Of a stretch of 64,000 nucleotides of DNA, positions 33,548 through 41,924 are shown in pieces (position 1 is the stretch's first letter; each line of letters starts with the position of its first letter). Under the pieces are notes generated by a model. It saw nothing but the letters and a program-made list of their open reading frames with translations, was not told where the DNA came from and searched no databases. Source of the stretch: Clostridiales bacterium (lineage in GTDB: Bacteria > Bacillota > Clostridia > Peptostreptococcales > Anaerovoracaceae); contig CP042469.1 in NCBI GenBank assembly GCA_015243575.1, forward strand, positions 2,756,929 to 2,820,928, read 5' to 3'. A program made the translations under genes and the position numbers.

Positions 33548-34277
33548 CAGCACAGAGAAAGAATTGAGATTGAATCAAGGTGACAGTCTGGTAGAAGTAA
33601 AAGGTTTGACCAAATCTTATAAATCTAAAGCAGTTTTAAACAATATCAACCTTACCCTCGAACCCGGCCACATCGTCGGCTTGCTCGGGCCCAACGGAAG
33701 CGGCAAAACAACGCTGATTAAGATTCTCACCGGCGCAATCAAAGATTATCAGGGAAGTGTTTCCATCAATGGCTTTCCTGTGGGATCCACTTCCAAAGCC
33801 CTGGTATCTTATTTACCGGATACTGCTTATTTCAGCCCATGGATGCGCCCAACCGATATGATTTCACTGTTCAAAGACTTTTATTCTGATTTTGACGAGA
33901 AGAAATGCCTCGATATGCTTCACCGGCTGGGACTTTCTGAAACGCAAAAAATCAAAAGCATGTCAAAGGGCATGATAGAGAAATTCCAGCTTTGTCTTGT
34001 AATGTCCCGAAATGCCCTGTTCTATGTGCTCGACGAACCCATAGGAGGCGTTGATCCTGCTGCAAGAGACTTTATTTTGGATACGATTCTGACAAATTAC
34101 AATGAAAATTCCACCATACTGATGTCAACACATCTGATCTCGGACGTTGAAAGAATCTTTGACACTGTAATCTTTCTGAGGGAAGGCGAAATTGTTCGAA
34201 AGGGTAATATCGACAACATCAGAGAGGAAGAAGGAAAATCCATCGACCAATTATTCAGGGAGGTATTCAAATGCTAA
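33531..34277 (+). CDS. ABC transporter ATP-binding protein
   Basis: A 248-residue nucleotide-binding subunit with Walker [18 protein letters not shown] (about residue 45), signature [13 protein letters not shown] (slightly degenerate LSGGQ), Walker [19 protein letters not shown] and the switch His in STHLISD. It overlaps the permease gene by 7 bases. The set GntR-ATPase-permease resembles YtrA-type operons induced by cell-wall-active compounds; the substrate is not known. Confidence 0.93.
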
Positions 34278-35086
34278 CGAAGCTTATGAAATACGACATC
34301 CGCTCCACGTGGAGGGATTTTGCGGGAATCTATATGGCCATCTTGCTTGGCGTCATCATCGTTCCGCTGCTGATCAACAATTTTGATATCCCCATTGCCG
34401 GAACATTGGCAATGCTGATTATAACCAGCATCATAATAGGAACTATTGTAGTCACCGTCATCAACCTGTTCCACATCTTTCTCAAGAACGTGTTCTCCAA
34501 ACAAGGTTATCTGACCATGACACTGCCCGTAAGCTCGGGTCAGCTGGTGTTTTCAAAACTGCTGGTAAGCACCATGTGGATTGTTTTAACCGGGATCGTT
34601 TCTGTAATCGGACTATTCATATTTGCTTTCGTCATGAATCCTGCAGCAAATATCAAATTAACTGAAATTATCAGTGAAATCCATGCTGTGCTGAACGGTC
34701 AAGGATATCTGTCTGCAGCCCTGATCATTCTCATGACGACTGCATCGGTAGTCAAAGAAATTGCAAAGCTGTTTCTTGCTTGCTCGATTGGCCATCTAAA
34801 ACAGCTGAGCCGTTTCAGAGTTCCTGTTGGCATCGCAGCCTATTTCGCTTGTTCGTGGCTTGAAACCCTGCTGATCCAGGGAATCGGCAAAGCCGTAAGC
34901 TACCTGCCTCAGTCCAGCGAACTGGTAAGGCAGATCAATGCGGTGGCAGATACCGGCCAGCTCCAAGATTTTGTCGGTATTTTTAACGGAGTGCTTTTCA
35001 CAGGCATCCTATTCGCACTCTTCACTGCCTTTGTATACAGTGCCGGAACCGTTTGGATCCTCAATCATAAATTGGATCTTGATTAA
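34271..35086 (+). CDS. ABC transporter permease
   Basis: A 271-residue membrane protein with about six hydrophobic segments (about 18-38, 42-70, 95-120, 150-170, 180-200, 240-262). Its segment VFSKQGYLTMTLPVSSGQLV resembles ABC-2 type permeases of the small GntR-linked operons. It is the last gene of the operon. An IS3-family element begins about 35 bases after its stop, so the native terminator may have been displaced. Confidence 0.85.
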   Translation: MLTKLMKYDIRSTWRDFAGIYMAILLGVIIVPLLINNFDIPIAGTLAMLIITSIIIGTIVVTVINLFHIFLKNVFSKQGYLTMTLPVSSGQLVFSKLLVSTMWIVLTGIVSVIGLFIFAFVMNPAANIKLTEIISEIHAVLNGQGYLSAALIILMTTASVVKEIAKLFLACSIGHLKQLSRFRVPVGIAAYFACSWLETLLIQGIGKAVSYLPQSSELVRQINAVADTGQLQDFVGIFNGVLFTGILFALFTAFVYSAGTVWILNHKLDLD

Positions 35087-35192
35087 TTCAGAAAATCATA
35101 AGAGCAGCCAGATTTTGAACCGCTCCCCGTCAAGTAGACAATTAAAAAAATAAAATCTTTTCTGCCAGTAGGTCATACCTGCTGGCAGCTCT

Positions 35193-36122
35193 TTACGCCG
35201 CCTGTAAGTATATTTCGTATTTTTCCATAGGCGTTAAAACGCCTAAGTTTCTTTGCAACCGTTTTGTGTTATAATACTTCATATAATCAGTAATCATTTT
35301 CACTACTTCTTCTCTGCTGGTAAATCTTTTTCCATAGTAACGCTCTCTTTTTATAATTCCCCAGAAACCTTCCATCGGTCCATTATCAATGCACTTAGCT
35401 ACTCTTGACATGCTTTGAGTCATCCCAGCCGCTTCCAGCTTTGCGTGAAATGTTCGGTTGGTATACTGAAATCCTCTATCACTATGAAACAGGGGCTGAG
35501 CCTCTGGATTGGCTTTTACAGCTGCATCAAAAGTATCAAAAACCAATGCATTATTATTTATGTCATTTATAATGTACGATACAATACGTCTGTCATGCAG
35601 ATCAAGGATCGCGCTTAAATAAATTTTCCGTTTTTCAATTCCCATATAATAATGGAATTCCGTCACATCAGTCAGCCATTTCTCATTTGGTTTTTCTGCT
35701 GTAAACTCACGGTTGAGGATATTCCCGGCTATATACTGGGGATTTTTTGCCTGTCGTGTACATCCATTGTTGGAATACTTAATGGTTGATTTGATGCCTT
35801 GTTTTCGACATATACGTAAAACACGTTTATCATTTACATCTATACCATGGTATCGCTCAAGTTCATCTCTAATACGGCGATATCCTTTATCAGGTGATTC
35901 TGTATGTATTCTTTCTATCTCACTAGCGATACATTTATTGAGCATTTCATTTTCAGGTTCTTCTCTACGAAGCCACTTATAGTACGCTGCTCGTGATACG
36001 TCTGCAAACTTACGCAGTGAACGTATCGGATAATGATGGATTTCATGCTCCTCTTTTATTGCCTGATAGATATACTCATGGCGAACCAGACTTAGCCCCG
36101 CCTCCTCTCTATTTCCCCGAGT
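35193..36122 (-). CDS. IS3-family transposase OrfB (made by -1 frameshift from OrfA)
   Basis: About 309 codons open in the -1 frame relative to OrfA. The slippery site is a run of seven A on the minus strand at 36122-36128 (TTA AAA AAA C), giving a predicted 527-residue OrfAB. The first internal ATG is at 35945, but the conserved HTH_21/DDE region begins before it (SRAAYYKWLRREEPENE). The integrase core has the three acidic residues in KWLTDVTEF, LFHSDRGFQYT and DNGPMEGFWGIIKRE, with the final K/R, so the enzyme looks active. Confidence 0.88.
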   Translation of the reverse strand, partial: TRGNREEAGLSLVRHEYIYQAIKEEHEIHHYPIRSLRKFADVSRAAYYKWLRREEPENEMLNKCIASEIERIHTESPDKGYRRIRDELERYHGIDVNDKRVLRICRKQGIKSTIKYSNNGCTRQAKNPQYIAGNILNREFTAEKPNEKWLTDVTEFHYYMGIEKRKIYLSAILDLHDRRIVSYIINDINNNALVFDTFDAAVKANPEAQPLFHSDRGFQYTNRTFHAKLEAAGMTQSMSRVAKCIDNGPMEGFWGIIKRERYYGKRFTSREEVVKMITDYMKYYNTKRLQRNLGVLTPMEKYEIYLQAA

Positions 36123-36775
36123 TTTTTTAAGAAAGATGCCTCCATTTCAGCACGCTCTTTTTCTGCCCTTAAAATCTTCACTTCAGCCCTTAATTTTTCC
36201 AATTCGCTCATATCATCTGGATTTTTCCGTTTTCCACGCTTATCCCGCAACGCTTCCACTCCACCAGATCCGTATTTAACGGTATAATTGCGCACCTGTT
36301 GATAAGAAACCAGATATTTTTCAGCGGTTTCAGTATAATTATGTTCATGCGAAATACAATACTCTACGATTTCGACTCTTTCATCAAATGCTGTTTTTCT
36401 GCCTTTGGTCATGATAGGACATCCTCCTGTTCCAGAAGTCTTTAGCTTCTCATGACCATTATACTTCAAAATCCAGTTCCGTAGTTGAGTGGAGGAACGA
36501 ATTCCGTACTTCCTGCAGATAGAAGCATAGGAATCATTCCCATTCAGGTAATCCAGTACGGCTTTTTCTTTGATATGTGAAGAATAGGCAGTATTTTTAG
36601 AAGTAGTAATTAATCCTTTTTCTCCTAAGGACTGAAACAATGAAATCCATTCAAGAACACGTGTGCTATCAATTCCTAATAATTTTGCCTCGTGATTTGC
36701 AGATGTTTTTCCATTCAAGCACCTCTGAACAATATCTATTTTGACTTCAAAAGAAAACTTTGCTTTTCTGCCCAT
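36092..36775 (-). CDS. IS3-family transposase OrfA
   Basis: A 227-residue DNA-binding protein with two helix-turn-helix units (about 5-50 and 60-110, then a third-like segment near 125-170: ERVEIVEYCISHEHNYTETA) and a C-terminal leucine-zipper-like coiled coil (SELEKLRAEVKILRAEKERA). This layout is typical of the IS150 group. Its start codon lies just inside the right end of the element, and its ribosome site GGGAG is within a perfect 13 bp inverted repeat (36777-36789 with 36823-36835). Confidence 0.9.
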   Translation of the reverse strand: MGRKAKFSFEVKIDIVQRCLNGKTSANHEAKLLGIDSTRVLEWISLFQSLGEKGLITTSKNTAYSSHIKEKAVLDYLNGNDSYASICRKYGIRSSTQLRNWILKYNGHEKLKTSGTGGCPIMTKGRKTAFDERVEIVEYCISHEHNYTETAEKYLVSYQQVRNYTVKYGSGGVEALRDKRGKRKNPDDMSELEKLRAEVKILRAEKERAEMEASFLKKLGEIERRRG

Positions 36776-36776
36776 T

Positions 36777-36835
36777 ATGCTCCCTTCTAAGTGACAAGTT
36801 TTTATTATTTCACTTGTCTACCTAGAAGGGAGCAT
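36777..36835 (-). promoter_or_regulatory. Hairpin at the IS right end covering the orfA ribosome site
   Basis: ATGCTCCCTTCTA / TAGAAGGGAGCAT perfect arms, with further inner pairing TGACAAGT/CACTTGTC. In a transcript entering from outside, the orfA ribosome site (GGGAG) is in the stem, as in other elements that block translation from external promoters. Confidence 0.65.
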
Positions 36836-36947
36836 ATCATTTCTCATACCTGGCTGCTCTTTATTTTCTTGGATTTCCATCAGAAAGCGCCTCTTCAGAC
36901 GAAAGGCTGCCTGTCAAATTGCGCTTATCACCTTTATGATTCGAAGC

Positions 36948-38312
36948 TTACTGCAGCTGATGGTACACTGATATGATGGCGCTCCATGTAATCGGTCCGA
37001 TCAGTACATCTCCCTGACCTTCTCCCAAATACTTACTGTCAAAGGCACTCACAGCGGCTTCCGTAACAGCATCGAAAACACCTGTAACAGATACCATCGG
37101 GATATCAGGATCTTTTTCTGCTATTCCTCGCAAATAGCCCTGAATCAGCCTGACGTTATTGTCTCCCATCCCACGGTATAATAGATATCCCGGATAAACG
37201 GGTTCCTCAGGAAGACAATCCTCCGGAATATTCTTTAATTTAACAAGGTAGTCCTGATAAAACCTCGCCAGAACATCAGCATCAATCAATCCGTTCCAGG
37301 GAAGCCCATAGATACTCACCAAAGCTTTTGCCGCTTCGCTGGTTTCTGGACCGAAGGTACCCGAAATTTCTACCAGAGGAAGGATATGGTAGTAGCATGA
37401 GAGGGAACGCATATAATACTGGATCAACATCACCCAGATTCCTGAATCCCCTTCTTTCCAAGAGGCGTCTGCAGGCCGCTTGAAATCGCCAGACCCCACT
37501 CTTCCGGAAAACAGTTCTCCCAGTCCCTTGACACTGTCATAAACATATTTTATCTTGTACCAGGTGCTCTTTCCCACCACACCATCCTCTGGAAGACGAA
37601 AGATTCGCTGAAAGGCTTTGATCGAGGCTTCCATTTCTCTTGTAAAATTACCGTCTGGGTTCTGAATTCTTGGTATGACTGGATAGTTTTCAGCAATGCG
37701 ATTTATTTCATGCTGTATAATACCGACCTCCCGGCCGCTGGAGCCAACCCGCAAAGGATATCGAGGATAGGATTCAAAATTTGCATCTATAGGAATGTCC
37801 CGTACTAAATCAATGTCTTCTCCGTAATAAAATGTTAGAATCTCATAAGGTTTTTTTCCCTGTTTCGCCAGTTCTACCGAACCCCACTGTGATAGGCCCT
37901 CACAGGTTGTTTCCACACCGTCGCAGTAGGGCGTAAACGCCGCCGCTTTGCTTCCACTTCTGACGATATAGCTGTCAAAGTTTTCATCGACAATCCGGCT
38001 GATATTTTCATAGATATCACGACCCGGAACGAAATTCTGTTCATAAGGTTCATGGTTTGTCAAATCGAACAGATAACCTTTGTCCCGATACGATTCCGTT
38101 TGAATCCGATTTAACGCCAGACTGATTTGTGCGTATATGTTTGCCAGAAGTGCGGCGTCGGGCCATGTTGGGTTCAGGGTACCGGAAGCAACATTTTTAA
38201 TATATTCGGGAAAGGGAACGGTTATGTTTTCTGCAGCCGCATCGGGGGCACCCAGATGGACCGTTATGTTTTCGGGGATAGGCGCTACGTCCGGCCTGCT
38301 GATGATTGCCAT
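36948..38312 (-). CDS. SpoIID-like / peptidoglycan-binding repeat protein
   Basis: A 454-residue protein from the ATG at 38312, preceded by GAGGGTGAGG; an ATG at 38333 is an alternative. The N-terminal half has a SpoIID-like stretch CEGLSQWGSVELAKQGKKPY followed by EILTFYYGEDIDLV (about residues 135-170). After it come three to four peptidoglycan-binding modules, for example VGSSGREVGIIQHEINRIAE, GNFTREMEASIKAFQRIFRL, EGDSGIWVMLIQYYMRSL and MGDNNVRLIQGYLRGIAE. No signal peptide is visible. It lies 4 bases after the small gene upstream; both are likely spore- or envelope-related. An IS lies just beyond its 3' end. Confidence 0.78.
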   Translation of the reverse strand: MAIISRPDVAPIPENITVHLGAPDAAAENITVPFPEYIKNVASGTLNPTWPDAALLANIYAQISLALNRIQTESYRDKGYLFDLTNHEPYEQNFVPGRDIYENISRIVDENFDSYIVRSGSKAAAFTPYCDGVETTCEGLSQWGSVELAKQGKKPYEILTFYYGEDIDLVRDIPIDANFESYPRYPLRVGSSGREVGIIQHEINRIAENYPVIPRIQNPDGNFTREMEASIKAFQRIFRLPEDGVVGKSTWYKIKYVYDSVKGLGELFSGRVGSGDFKRPADASWKEGDSGIWVMLIQYYMRSLSCYYHILPLVEISGTFGPETSEAAKALVSIYGLPWNGLIDADVLARFYQDYLVKLKNIPEDCLPEEPVYPGYLLYRGMGDNNVRLIQGYLRGIAEKDPDIPMVSVTGVFDAVTEAAVSAFDSKYLGEGQGDVLIGPITWSAIISVYHQLQ

Positions 38313-38316
38313 AGCC

Positions 38317-38802
38317 TCACCCTCGTTTTCCATTGTTCTCAAAGGTATCAGGCATGCAAGTTTCCTGAGGCTGACGGTTCTGAAGCAGCTCCATCTGCTG
38401 CAGCGTTGTAACTCCCTCGAAAATCCGAATGTCATAGACGAATTTTTTTTGATATTCCGGTGCTTCTACACTAGCATAGTAGTTTGTAAATCCGTTTCTC
38501 TCTCCTGGTCTTTGAGCCTGGTCCTTGCTCACCGTTCGGAGGGAAAGCCGCTCTGTTTCACCGTTTTCATCTGTTGTCATCACCTTAGAAAGGTAGTAAT
38601 CATCACCCAAAAGCTTGCTTACCGTCACCTTTGCACCTGGGATTGGGATTCGTCCTCGAATGGGGGAAAGTTCATATACCTCGAAGGTAAGATAACCCGT
38701 TGCAGGATTCATTTTTAAATATGTGTCAAAATACTCCGGTACAGGCGATTCTCTACTCCGCAGCAGAGGAACCTCAATGCAGTTACAATTCCTCACTTTC
38801 AT
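38317..38802 (-). CDS. Small protein with carboxypeptidase-regulatory-like fold
   Basis: A 161-residue protein of unassigned function. The middle (about residues 35-100) has TGYLTFEVYELSPIRGRIPI then PGAKVTVSKLL and TDENGETERLSL, the beta-sandwich pattern of CnaB/carboxypeptidase regulatory-like domains. The N-terminus contains CNCIEVPLL. No signal peptide. Its ribosome site GGAGG is seven bases before the ATG. It stands 4 bases before the SpoIID-like gene, so the pair is one operon and probably acts at the same structure. Confidence 0.65.
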   Translation of the reverse strand: MKVRNCNCIEVPLLRSRESPVPEYFDTYLKMNPATGYLTFEVYELSPIRGRIPIPGAKVTVSKLLGDDYYLSKVMTTDENGETERLSLRTVSKDQAQRPGERNGFTNYYASVEAPEYQKKFVYDIRIFEGVTTLQQMELLQNRQPQETCMPDTFENNGKRG

Positions 38803-38843
38803 ATCTCGCCTCCTAGTTTGCGAATGTATCTGAAGAAAAAAAC

Positions 38844-38873
38844 AGCAGGGAATCCTTTAAGGGACGCCCTGCT
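38844..38873 (-). terminator. Intrinsic terminator after the cyclopropane synthase gene
   Basis: AGCAGGG / CCCTGCT arms, then GTTTTTTT on the minus strand; 32 bases after the stop codon. Confidence 0.9.
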
Positions 38874-38905
38874 TCAGTATATTCAGCCTGGTATGGAATT
38901 GACGC

Positions 38906-40138
38906 TTAGCAGCGGTATAAATAATCTCTGCAAAAAGGAATATCTTCCGTTATATCTTTTGTAAAAAGAAATTGGTGAAGATCAATATTCCCACTGTTGA
39001 AAGATGCAGCACAGGAATTCAGGTACATTCTCCACATCCGAATGAAAACCTCATCCTTGGTCTTTCTGATTTGCGGTAAGGCCTCTTCAAAATTTTGGGC
39101 CCAATGTTCTAACGTCTTACCATAATGCCTTCTGAGGCTTTCCACATCGACCAGATGCAATTCCTCTCCGGAAATATGTGCAACCAGCTCCTGTATGCTC
39201 GGGATGTAGCCTCCGGGAAAAATATACTTATTGATCCACGAGTTGGTTCCGCCTGCTCCCTCGTGAATTCCTGTGATGCAATGCAGAAGCGATACTCCGC
39301 CGTCCTTAAGCATGGAGCTCACATGGGAGAAGTATTCCTGTAGATGATCCTTGCCCACATGTTCCAGCATTCCGACACTTACAATCCGATCGAACGTCCT
39401 ATCCTTCAATTCCCTGTAGTCTCGAAGTTCCACCGCAAGGCTGTCTTCCAGCCCTTCCTCTTTAATTCTTTCCTTCACCTTGTCATGCTGCTCAGAACTC
39501 AGTGTGACGCCTAAGGCCTTCACCTTATACTGCTTTACTGCCGTGAGAATCAGTTGTCCCCAGCCGCAGCCAATATCCAGCAGTGTCTGCCCTTCTTTTA
39601 GGTTCATTTTTTTTAAGATATAGTCAACCTTGTTTTTCTGAGCCTGGCAAAGGGTATCATCTTGGGAATGAAAGTATCCGCAGGAATAGGTCATGGTCTC
39701 ATCAAGCCAGAGCTTGTAAAATTCATTTCCAATGTCGTAATGATGTTCTATATTTTCTCTGCTTCGCTTCTTGTTGTTTGAGAGAAGTTTTAATGCTCGA
39801 TTGTAAAGATGCCCCTGTCTTAGGAAACTATTTTTGTTGTTATACAGTGATTCCACTGCTTCCCGAACACTGCCTTCAATATCGATGATTCCATGCATAT
39901 ACGCTTCACCGAATGCCATGGATGGATCGGCTATAATATCCGCTTTGGGAATCGGCTCATTGAAGGTCAGTCGAAATTTACTCTCACCAGAGCCGTAGTG
40001 TTCCTCTTCTCCATCCCAGAAGTGTACTGTGCACGGATCGGCAAACAAATCCTTAAACATAGTCTTATAAAACATTTTGTCGATCCCATGATGCTGTACA
40101 CCGCTGCTCTTTCTTATTGTTGAATCCATGAGTATCAC
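38906..40138 (-). CDS. cfa: Cyclopropane-fatty-acyl-phospholipid synthase
   Basis: A 410-residue SAM-dependent methyltransferase that adds a methylene group to unsaturated phospholipid acyl chains. Marks: ENIEHHYDIGNEFYKLWLDE (about residue 130), TMTYSCGYF, the SAM-binding LLDIGCGWGQLI (about 190) and GGTNSWINKYIFPGGYIPSI. The length and domain order (N-terminal DUF-like part, then the SAM fold) are normal. It is a single-gene unit with its own terminator; the upstream 280-base stretch holds two hairpins and AT-rich sequence. Confidence 0.94.
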   Translation of the reverse strand: MILMDSTIRKSSGVQHHGIDKMFYKTMFKDLFADPCTVHFWDGEEEHYGSGESKFRLTFNEPIPKADIIADPSMAFGEAYMHGIIDIEGSVREAVESLYNNKNSFLRQGHLYNRALKLLSNNKKRSRENIEHHYDIGNEFYKLWLDETMTYSCGYFHSQDDTLCQAQKNKVDYILKKMNLKEGQTLLDIGCGWGQLILTAVKQYKVKALGVTLSSEQHDKVKERIKEEGLEDSLAVELRDYRELKDRTFDRIVSVGMLEHVGKDHLQEYFSHVSSMLKDGGVSLLHCITGIHEGAGGTNSWINKYIFPGGYIPSIQELVAHISGEELHLVDVESLRRHYGKTLEHWAQNFEEALPQIRKTKDEVFIRMWRMYLNSCAASFNSGNIDLHQFLFTKDITEDIPFCRDYLYRC

Positions 40139-40312
40139 TCCCCCTTCTGTTCCACTTGAAGGATTCTTGTACTATTCTCCATTTGCATGGAAGACATGAT
40201 TGTCTTTCCAGATCGTTACCGAGAGGAGAACAGTCTAACAGTTAGCATTGACTCTTTACCAGTATTTTACTCCTTCTTCCTGATTTTTCAATCTATTATT
40301 TATTATTTAACA

Positions 40313-40340
40313 AACAGTCCTAACAAAAGTTAGGACTGTT
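40313..40340. other. Perfect stem-loop between cfa and the kinase-like gene
   Basis: AACAGTCCTAAC / GTTAGGACTGTT arms with a 4-base loop, no T run on either side. It lies downstream of the choline-kinase-like gene's terminator. Confidence 0.45.
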
Positions 40341-40363
40341 GCGAATACACGCCATAAAAAAAA

Positions 40364-40382
40364 GTCCGCATGATCAGCGGAC
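40364..40382 (-). terminator. Intrinsic terminator after the choline/ethanolamine kinase-like gene
   Basis: GTCCGC / GCGGAC arms with a 7-base loop, followed by U8 on the minus strand; about 40 bases after the stop codon. Confidence 0.93.
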
Positions 40383-40420
40383 TTCAGTAATTCTTATTCT
40401 ATTTTCCCTCGTCGAAAGGC

Positions 40421-41329
40421 TCAACTTTTCACCAGATCGGCAATGGTACAGTCCGATTGACTTGTCAGTGCCTTAAGATTCTTGCGGAATCGTTCATATC
40501 TGATATTGCAGTAATCCAGAAAATCATCCCCATTATAGTGTCGTATTAGAGCCCATACGGTCCAGAGCAAATCCTGAACTGCCATGAAAGCTTTTATCTT
40601 TACCAATTCTTCCTCCGAGGGCTGCTCTGCATAATATTCCTGAAGTAAATACTGAATGGCATCCTCAGTGAGTCTGGATTCAAGAATATAGGCCGCGACA
40701 TCCCAGCTTGGGTCATTCATACCGGAATACTCCCAGTCAATAAGGTAGGTTCTGCCATCCTGAGCAATTACGAAGTTTTCCGGCACGGTATCATTATGAC
40801 AAGGCACAATCAGTGTGCTTGTGATATGCTTCCCTACAAAATCTTTCAGTTTATTTTTCAAGGTGAAGTAGTCGAAGAAGAAATCCCCTTTTTGCTCCCT
40901 CACAATCTGTTCATACTTGTTGAGCTCCGCCTCCCAGTCAAACCGATTGGGAAAGGGCTTAGCGCTTTGATGGACTCTCTTCATTAAGCCAGAGACAGCT
41001 TTAATATTGACGAAATCGCATGGATCTGCTTGGGCAATGTTTTTGCTGTTCTTTAGATAGACACTGATTTTGATGCCACTGATATCGTCAAAATAATAAC
41101 ATTCTGAGTTCAGTCCCAAATCACAAGCGATCGTATTGTTTACTTTCTCGATTTTACGATCAATCATTTGATTGGTCATGCCACCGGGAAGCCTAACAAC
41201 ATACTCTTTCCCCTGAATCTCCATGATATAGTTATAATTCGTCAGACCACCTGCGAAACGAGATCTGTCAAATATGATGTTGTCATCCTGAAATATGAGC
41301 CTCAGTTTTTTTTGTACTAATTCATCCAT
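40421..41329 (-). CDS. Choline/ethanolamine kinase-like phosphotransferase
   Basis: A 302-residue aminoglycoside-phosphotransferase-fold protein close to bacterial choline kinases (LicA). Marks are the glycine-rich RFAGGLTNYNYIMEI (about residue 24), the catalytic loop LIVPCHNDTVPENFVI (about 170) and LIDWEYSGMNDPSWDVA (about 192) with the metal-binding Asp. It would phosphorylate choline or ethanolamine in the cytoplasm for teichoic acid or lipid head groups. It lies between two loci that degrade the same two amines, so it may compete with them. A thiamine or other amino-alcohol substrate remains possible. Confidence 0.82.
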   Translation of the reverse strand: MDELVQKKLRLIFQDDNIIFDRSRFAGGLTNYNYIMEIQGKEYVVRLPGGMTNQMIDRKIEKVNNTIACDLGLNSECYYFDDISGIKISVYLKNSKNIAQADPCDFVNIKAVSGLMKRVHQSAKPFPNRFDWEAELNKYEQIVREQKGDFFFDYFTLKNKLKDFVGKHITSTLIVPCHNDTVPENFVIAQDGRTYLIDWEYSGMNDPSWDVAAYILESRLTEDAIQYLLQEYYAEQPSEEELVKIKAFMAVQDLLWTVWALIRHYNGDDFLDYCNIRYERFRKNLKALTSQSDCTIADLVKS

Positions 41330-41419
41330 TTAAAAGTTCACCATGCTTCTCCCTCTTATATCGTGTCAGCCTTGGGCTGTTTAAAATCTCTTTCGGATCT
41401 TTAAATTGTAACCTCAATG

Positions 41420-41670
41420 GCATTTATTTAGACGTCGGCAAAGCAATGCTCCGGCAAAAGAGGTGCTCCGGCGAGACGATGCTCCGGCTTGTTTCAAGCG
41501 TCGTAATAAATGTATTGGCAATAAATGCATTGGCACAAAATCTTTGTTTTTGATCCTTTATTGCATTTATTTAGACATCAAGCAAGGCGATGCTCCGGCT
41601 TGCTTCAACCGTCGCAATAAATGCATTGGCACAAAATCTTTGTTTTTGATCCTTTATTGCATTTATTATA
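41420..41670. repeat. Direct repeats of about 96 bp with internal hairpins
   Basis: The segment AATAAATGCATTGGCACAAA and what follows to TGCATTTATT occurs at 41520-41572 and again at 41616-41668, preceded each time by CGATGCTCCGGCTTG(T/C)TTCAA. A third partial copy lies near 41445-41480. Each copy folds by AATAAATGCA/TGCATTTATT. A 15 bp internal duplication is seen near 41506-41535. The array fills much of the 595-base gap; the rest (41671-41910) is AT-rich promoter sequence for the plus-strand dehydrogenase. Confidence 0.8.
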
Positions 41671-41924
41671 CCAGTTAGTCTACCCAAAATCAACGTATCC
41701 TTTCTTGATTCATGGCGATAGTCCAAGAATAGAGATTTAATACAATAATTGTTGAAAATTCAATGGAATTATGCCACAATTATATGACAAATCTTCAATA
41801 TAAAGCTGTCATACTATGGTATGATATTTTTATAACAAAGATAACATTGAATCTTTCAAATAACAAAGATACTACAAGTTATTCATTTAAGATACAAGAA
41901 ATCAGACGATAGGAGGGATTCATC

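Larger units (their letters stand above)
35121..36834 (-). mobile_element. IS3-family (IS150 group) insertion sequence, apparently intact
   Basis: About 1.7 kb with two overlapping frames, orfA then orfB, transcribed on the minus strand. The ends share imperfect inverted repeats of about 34 bases: CGCTCCCCGTCAAGTAGACA at the left and the complement of TGCTCCCTTCTAGGTAGACA at the right, continuing into A/T-rich sequence. I see no clear target-site duplication, so exact ends are approximate. No stops or deletions disrupt either frame. Confidence 0.85.

Noticed and set aside
35193-35945. OrfB as a separate gene starting at ATG 35945
   Set aside because: Conserved sequence begins upstream in the same frame and a slippery A7 joins it to OrfA, so the internal ATG is not the main start.
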